From the NCBI GenBank assembly GCA_031269465.1, contig JAISZB010000364.1, positions 1 through 37,569 of the forward strand: a DNA stretch of 37,569 nt, given 5' to 3'. The stretch is from Clostridiales bacterium. Lineage in GTDB: Bacteria; Bacillota; Clostridia; Lachnospirales; WQUN01. A program made the position numbers and the translations under genes. The notes beneath the pieces were generated by a model that had not been told where the DNA came from, made no database searches, and saw only the letters and a list, made by a program, of their open reading frames with translations. Numbering within the stretch: position 1 is the first letter of the stretch; each line of letters starts with the position of its first letter. Of this stretch, positions 32,889-37,569 are shown piece after piece.

Positions 32889-33541
32889 GCAAATCGGTAT
32901 AACTTCTTTAGGCGCCATTGCTCCGTTAAGCGGAAAAGTGCGAAGGCGTATGTTGCATTGCTATTTTTGCTTGGTCTTATCTTACCTAATATATAGTCCT
33001 TTATTTTTAGGCGGGCAATTCATGCGCCATACAAAAATACGATGTAGAAATAATCTCATAATGCACGTCTACACGGCTTTTTATCCGGTGGTGTACAACT
33101 GAGATAAAGAGACATGAAAAATCCACAGCGACGCGCCGAGCGAAGAGCAGTAATTGTCGAATAGGTTCTACGATTCAAGTTGCTAGTTGCAGCTATAAAT
33201 CGTCAGGAGCAATCCAGAAACTGAGATTGCCTGAAAATCCGCTCCGGTTCTGCAGGCCTTTCTCCCGCCTGTTATAGAGTCGGCGTCTATAAACTAAGAT
33301 CTATACTGACTTATATTCTTAACGATCGTATGTCTATTTCAAATAATGAAATTTATGGGTTCATATCCGAACGCTCCGTGAAGCCAACATTAAACCATTT
33401 TAAGGGGCGCCCCCGCTAGGGATTGCAATCTTGCCTGTGCAGTGATACCATTTGAGATGCATAATATGTGCATCATACTCATAGTGCCATGATGGCCTGC
33501 GAACCTATGGCGCATAGAAAATTCTGAAGGGATCTGATTCC
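32889..33541. other. Gap without a recognised gene
   Basis: Only short frames and no convincing ribosome site; no known repeat or RNA apart from the right end of the palindromic element just inside 32889-32901. Confidence 0.5.
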
Positions 33542-33826
33542 TTGGCGGAAAGCGAAAAAGTGAACGAAAGCAATAGCGACGAGATTCGCCCCGCGCAGCC
33601 GCTGGGTGCTGCGCGAAACCAAGAGAGGCATTCAAGGCGCGTGAATCTTCTCATCAAGCCATCAGTACTGGACTGCGCCGCTAAGTTGGCGCACATGAAG
33701 AAGGTCAGCGTCAACAAGCTCCTCAATGTGGCCGTAGAGCAGTACGTTGATTCACACCGGCACGTGATTGCGGAATATGACCGATTACTTGCGGAGTTTA
33801 AGAATCTAGGCGACAGCGATGATTGA
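33542..33826 (+). CDS. Ribbon-helix-helix-like small DNA-binding protein
   Basis: The 94-aa protein has a polar, probably unstructured first 30 residues. It then has RRVNLLIKPSVLDCAAKLAHMKKVSVNKLLNVAVEQYV (about 32-69), the strand-helix-helix pattern of Arc/CopG-type (HicB C-terminal-like) repressors. The start is TTG with AAGGGA about 8 bases upstream. The AAA-ATPase gene follows 68 bases later with its own ribosome site, so the small protein may regulate it. Assignment is from pattern only. Confidence 0.65.
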   Translation: MAESEKVNESNSDEIRPAQPLGAARNQERHSRRVNLLIKPSVLDCAAKLAHMKKVSVNKLLNVAVEQYVDSHRHVIAEYDRLLAEFKNLGDSDD

Positions 33827-33894
33827 TGGAGACGCTCCATCCAATAACGTTCAGTCTTTAGTTGCCAGCATCCAATTGAAAGGGGGTGGGGGAT

Positions 33895-35694
33895 ATGCCT
33901 AAGCAGTTCAACACGACGGGGACATGCATACCGAAATTGCATTATATGGTAGACATAAGCTCTAAGCTGAAGGAGATCAAAAGATTGGTGGATGAAAAGC
34001 AGTATTTCACGATAAACCGCCCGAGGCAGTATGGAAAGACAACAACCATCCAAGCCTTGGAGAAAGCGCTTGCTGAGCAGTATGTAGTAATCAGCATGAG
34101 CTTCGAAGGGATCGGGATGGATGCGTTCGCAAGCGAAAAGAATCTCCTGAGGGTAATCAGTAAGATATTCAGGGATAATATCGATGAAAATGACATCTCT
34201 CCGGAAATATTTGGGAACCTTTGCAAATTGTATACTCGCGAGTTGATTTTCGAGGATTCATATGACTTTTGGATGCTTTGGGGCAGAATGTGCGCCACAG
34301 CGAAAAAGCCTATTGTCCTGATAATCGACGAGGTGGACAAAGAGAGCGGCAACGATGTCTTTCTTGGGCTGCTGGGGGGGTTGAGGGACAGATACCTTAA
34401 AATGGAGAAAAATCCGACCTTTCACAGCGTTATCCTTGCCGGAGTTCATGATATCAAGAACCTAAAGCTCAAAATCAGGCCTCGATCGGAGAGCAGGCAT
34501 AACAGTCAGGATGCATGGGCGAGCAGTTCGCGCAGCGAACGGCCAGTCCCTTGGAATATAGCGGCTGACTTCACAGTGGACATGAGCTTCAGCGCAGGGG
34601 AGATCGCATCCATGCTCACAGAGTATGAAAATGACCACAAAACCGGTATGGATGTCGGTTTCATTAGCAGGGAGATCCGCTATCTGACTTCAGGCTATCC
34701 GTTCCTCGTGTCGAGGATGTGCAAGATAATTGATGAGTCTGCAGCGAAAGGGCGATTTCCGAACCTGAAGGCCGCATGGACACAGGATGGGCTGGATTAT
34801 GCAGCCAAAACCCTGGTGGATGAGGACAATACGCTGTTTAATGACATGATTAAGCAACTTTCGGATTTTCCTGAGCTGAAGGTCATGCTTGCGGATATCG
34901 TCTTCTCCAAGGTTGACTACCCGTTCAATAGGAAGGAGGAGCATGTGGGAGTCAGCGCGGCTTTCGGCTTGATGAGAGACAACGGAGGAGCGGCGGGAAT
35001 CTCGAACATCATTTTCGAGAGGTGCTTATTCAACTACTTCCTGGCTGAGGCCAAGTTCAGCAATAACCTTTTGAGGACTCCGTACTCTGATCGGAGCCAG
35101 TTCATCGTAAACGGCATGCTCCAAATGGATCTGGTAATGGAGCGGTTCCTGGAAGGCTTCACACAGGTGTATGCGGGATCGGATGAGAAATTCCTTGAGG
35201 AGCAGGGCAGAAGGATATTCATGACGTTCTTGTTGCCAATAATATATGGGAAAGGCAACATGTACATTGAAACCCAGACCCAGACCAAGGAAGTGGTATT
35301 GTATAAAGGGGTGTCAAAGAACACTACCCGAATACACTGCGGCAGTAAGCGTTTGCGGCACAAACGATGGACTGGCACGAACACAACAACACGGCTAACA
35401 GCCGGGAAAGGAGACCTTAATGGAACTCAATTACGTCAAATCCGGGGATCACTTGCTCCCCGCGCTCAAACTATCAGACCTGCCCGACGCGCCGCCGATT
35501 GGGCGGTACGGAAAAATGCGGCGGGCATTTTTGAAAGAACACGCGCCAATTACCTACAGCCAGTTATTACTAACCGAGCAACTATTCCCGCACCTGCGCG
35601 AAGTAGACGCTATCGCGGACGAGCGGAGAAAAAGCGGTTGCTCCGAAAGTCAGATTGTCAAAGAGATAATCTGCGAACTGTGAACGTTTTGTAA
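33895..35694 (+). pseudogene. AAA-ATPase-like protein, 3' end replaced by transposon
   Basis: The ATG at 33895 has GAAAGGGGG 8 bases upstream; GTG 33886 is less likely. Residues 1-about 470 are a typical AAA-ATPase-like protein: FNTTGTCIPKLHYMVDI, P-loop RPRQYGKT (42-49), Walker B IVLIIDEVDK (140-149), and SGYPFLVSRMCKI. After FLEEQGRRIFMTFLLPIIYG and MYIETQTQTK (about 35290) relatives go on to a PD-(D/E)XK nuclease domain with VxELK. Here the frame instead runs through foreign sequence of the Tn4451-like element, reading over tnpV in another phase. The ATPase part is intact but the nuclease is lost. Confidence 0.8.
35420..35683 (+). CDS. tnpV: Transposon protein TnpV
   Basis: The 87-aa protein matches TnpV (PF14198), a small accessory protein of Tn4451-like elements. 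MELNYVKSGDHLLPALKLSD, IGRYGKMRRAFLKEH and LLLTEQLFPHLREVDAIADE are the family motifs. The ribosome site GGAAAGGAG is 7 bases before the ATG. The C-terminus (SGCSESQIVKEIICEL) is shorter than in many relatives (about 110-130 aa). The role in transposition is unknown. Confidence 0.8.
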   Translation: MELNYVKSGDHLLPALKLSDLPDAPPIGRYGKMRRAFLKEHAPITYSQLLLTEQLFPHLREVDAIADERRKSGCSESQIVKEIICEL

Positions 35695-36692
35695 ACAGTC
35701 GCGTTTTTCCCCTGTCAGATACCCTCTGAAAATGGATAAGTAGTGAGGGGTATTTTCGGCGGGAGGTGTACCTTGACAAACACCGTCCCTGCGGCGGTCA
35801 TAAAATTTCCGTTCAATCCCGGTATCGGTGGACCAAATGACCTCGATTGCTAAGAAGTAAAGTAAAGTAGAGGGAGTTTAGGGTGGAGGGCAACTTTTTG
35901 CCATTTTCACGGCTACTAAATGTAGGCGTGAAAAAAGCGGAGAAGCGCCTTAACAAATCGCCTTTCCCACGGCTGCTTAGTAGAGAGGTAACGCTCTGCG
36001 GCACGGTAAATGTAAACATTCTGTGAACATTTGCCCAAAACGCCTGAAAACACCCCTACCAAAACGCCTGTTTTTTCACGTTAGGTAGAGGGAGTTTTCA
36101 CCGCCGCCCTCTCCTGCACCTTGACAACTGAATTACCGCGCCGGAAGCATAATAGCCGTTCGCAACCTTGCAGGATTAAAACGCTCCAAAGCCATAAGGC
36201 TTGCGTTTCGGAGGAACGCCGCAAGGGCAACGGCTGAACACGCGCCAAAGTCAAACAAGGCTCAACGCAGGAACGTACCGGGCAGACACGGAAAAAGGCA
36301 ACGCCGTAAACCGTCCTCCGAGCGGAGCGGCTACCACGCCTGTCAGAAATGGCGAAAGTGGGAGGGCTATGCCCGAAAACAAACGTGAAGATCAGCTGTG
36401 ATATTCGTACCTACGGAGCAACATTGTTGATTTTCAAAAAAGTTTCGGAAATGAGTTCCGATTTACCCCCTGTTTTTCTCCGTATTAGTGTAGGGATAAA
36501 TAATCACCTGCGGAAAGGAGACAAAAAGCAAATAAACGGCAGATACCCACATACCCACGCCCGCTATGCTTGGTACATTTGGGTACCTGACCTACGGAAA
36601 GGAGTGATTGCCGGAACAATTATCATCAACACAATTATAGCACAGCGAAACCCAAAATCAACTAAAATTTCAATTTCAAAGGAGCCAATCGA
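35684..36692. other. Transposon control region
   Basis: No full gene in about 1 kb. GTAGAGGGAGTTT occurs at about 35867 and 36086, and CAAAACGCCTG at about 36034 and 36059. A hairpin-like GCGTTTCGGAGGAACGC lies at 36203-36219. A strong ribosome site (GTGGGAGGG) at 36358 precedes a 10-codon frame (ATG 36369 to TGA 36401), probably a truncated gene. Several TTGACA motifs lack a well-spaced -10. It may hold leader or transfer-origin signals. Confidence 0.45.
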
Positions 36693-36887
36693 ATGAACGC
36701 TGCTACCGCCCGAAAGGGCGCGGCTAAGACCGCCGAACGCAAGTTTGAGCGCGAGCCGTTTAAGATGGTGCGTCGGGTTGGTTCCACCACGTTTAAGATT
36801 AACGTGTTCACCAGTCCGAACGCAACGGAAACTGCGGAGCAAAAGCTGTTCCGCGTAATCGAGAGCGAGGTGCGGAAAAATGCCTAA
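36693..36887 (+). CDS. tnpW: Transposon protein TnpW
   Basis: The 64-aa protein fits TnpW (PF14202): a basic N-terminal stretch, then MVRRVGSTTFKINVFTSP and ETAEQKLFRVIESE, the family core. AAAGGAG lies 9 bases before the ATG. Its stop overlaps the recombinase start by 8 bases, so the two are co-translated. Function unknown. Confidence 0.8.
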   Translation: MNAATARKGAAKTAERKFEREPFKMVRRVGSTTFKINVFTSPNATETAEQKLFRVIESEVRKNA

Positions 36888-37443
36888 CTCTCAAACCCTA
36901 AGTGCCGCAACGCAACTCTGCCCGAAAGGAACAGAAATGCAAACGAAAACCACTATCCTCTATTGCCGTCTCAGCGTTGAAGACAGCGCGGATAGAGAAT
37001 CAAATAGTATCACAAATCAACGCAAATTATTGACCGAATATGCCGAGCGCAACGGCTACACGCCATACCTGTGTATCGCGGATGACGGTCGCTCCGGGAC
37101 GAACTACGACCGTCCCGGTTGGCAGGAGTTAATGTCAAAAGTTGACGCCGATGAAGTAGGCACGATTATCCTCAAAAGCCTTGACCGGATGGGACGCAAC
37201 TACCTTGAATCGGGTGTCCTGCGCGAGATGTTCGCGGAAAAAGGTATTCGCCTAATCGCCGTGAATGACGGTATCGACACTTTTGACCACGAAGATGATT
37301 TCGTTCCGTTTAGGGAAATTATGGCAGAGTATTATGCCCGCGACACGTCACGCAAAATAAAATCGGTCGTCCACGCGAAAGGTCGCGAGGGCAAGCCGCT
37401 GACTTCCACTATTCCCTACGGGTTCATCAAAGACCAGCTCTGA
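36880..37443 (+). pseudogene. Large serine recombinase (TnpX-like), truncated
   Basis: The 187 codons cover the catalytic domain of a large serine recombinase: catalytic Ser32 in ILYCRLSVEDSADRESNS, GRSGTNYDRPGW, the active-site LDRMGRN (101-107), and the long helix YYARDTSRKIKSVVHAKG. The frame stops right after YGFIKD-QL, where relatives (about 500-700 aa) continue with the recombinase zinc-ribbon and coiled-coil DNA-binding domains. GAGGTGCGG precedes the ATG. Without those domains it cannot integrate or excise the element. The break coincides with the start of a 24-nt sequence also found at 7313-7336. Confidence 0.85.
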
Positions 37444-37569
37444 ATAAAACGGTATTTTGGATATATTTTCATATATTCACTAATATATATTATTTAAGAT
37501 ATATAAATTCATTTTAACATATTTCAAAAATTAGTTTGAATTTCAGAATATACTGGAGGATCCTATTAG
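37444..37569. other. AT-rich flank with possible ribosome site
   Basis: Very AT-rich sequence with no open frame, unlike the GC-balanced transposon before it. CTGGAGG at 37553-37559 could serve a gene starting beyond the window. Confidence 0.4.

Larger units (their letters stand above)
35300..37440 (+). mobile_element. Tn4451/CTn-like element, partial
   Basis: The order TnpV, about 1 kb of non-coding control sequence, TnpW, large serine recombinase is that of mobilisable elements of the Tn4451 kind and related clostridial conjugative transposons. The left border lies between about 35290 and 35400 within the AAA-ATPase gene; the exact base is not resolved. The right side is lost because the recombinase gene breaks off at about 37433. 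No mobilisation or resistance genes are in the window. Confidence 0.65.

Noticed and set aside
1..37569. CRISPR array, tRNA or rRNA genes
   Set aside because: No regularly spaced direct repeats, no tRNA-like cloverleaf or conserved rRNA segments were seen by eye; the repeated sequences are dispersed palindromes with variable spacing.

Overview
The window looks like a chromosomal accessory region of a Clostridia-type member of the Bacillota. Supporting features are strong AGGAGG ribosome binding sites with several TTG/GTG starts, an Lpl-type sugar ABC transporter, an ECF sigma/anti-sigma/ABC set, AbrB-PIN toxin-antitoxin genes, DUF6273 and DUF2200 proteins, and a TnpV-TnpW-TnpX transposon fragment. 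No rRNA, tRNA or CRISPR array was found.

Layout. Bases 1-8000 are a decay zone. It holds a UPF0158 gene, a large AAA-ATPase/PD-(D/E)XK gene, wrecks of IS630, IS30 and IS605-family transposases, a serine-protease fragment and an intact GNAT acetyltransferase. Two copies of a 200-bp MITE in opposite orientation bracket about 7.1 kb of it. Bases 8000-10400 (minus strand) form one operon: ECF sigma factor, zinc-finger anti-sigma, ABC ATPase, ABC permease. Bases 10800-12650 carry an McrC-like ORF, a MmcQ/YjbR gene broken by a small palindromic element, DUF2200 and a macro-domain protein. Bases 13400-15060 carry a zinc-ribbon protein, a PaaI-type thioesterase and an unknown protein. Bases 15600-18240 are an ahpC-ahpF peroxide-reduction operon behind a near-consensus promoter and a leader of about 380 nt. 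Bases 18660-28000 form a carbohydrate locus: solute-binding lipoprotein and two permeases (minus strand), a divergent LacI regulator, a GH31 glycosidase and an aldo/keto reductase. After a large membrane protein (28.7-30.5 kb) come a DUF6273 remnant, an AbrB-VapC pair, an IS605 right-end remnant, an RHH protein and a second AAA-ATPase gene. The 3' end of that ATPase gene has been replaced by a Tn4451-like element, whose recombinase is itself truncated near the window end.

The most unusual signal is a family of short palindromic elements, at least 14 copies, mostly 70-130 bp and mostly in intergenic gaps from 6.3 to 32.9 kb. Ends resemble TACTGATTTGCATATG / CATATGCAAATCAGTA, flanked by TA. The inner stems differ strongly between copies yet stay base-paired within each copy. 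One copy sits inside mmcQ; removing it together with one TA restores the reading frame exactly, which fixes its borders and the target-site duplication. Another copy is nested in a sister element, and one carries its central core in the reverse orientation. No transposase in the window has matching ends.
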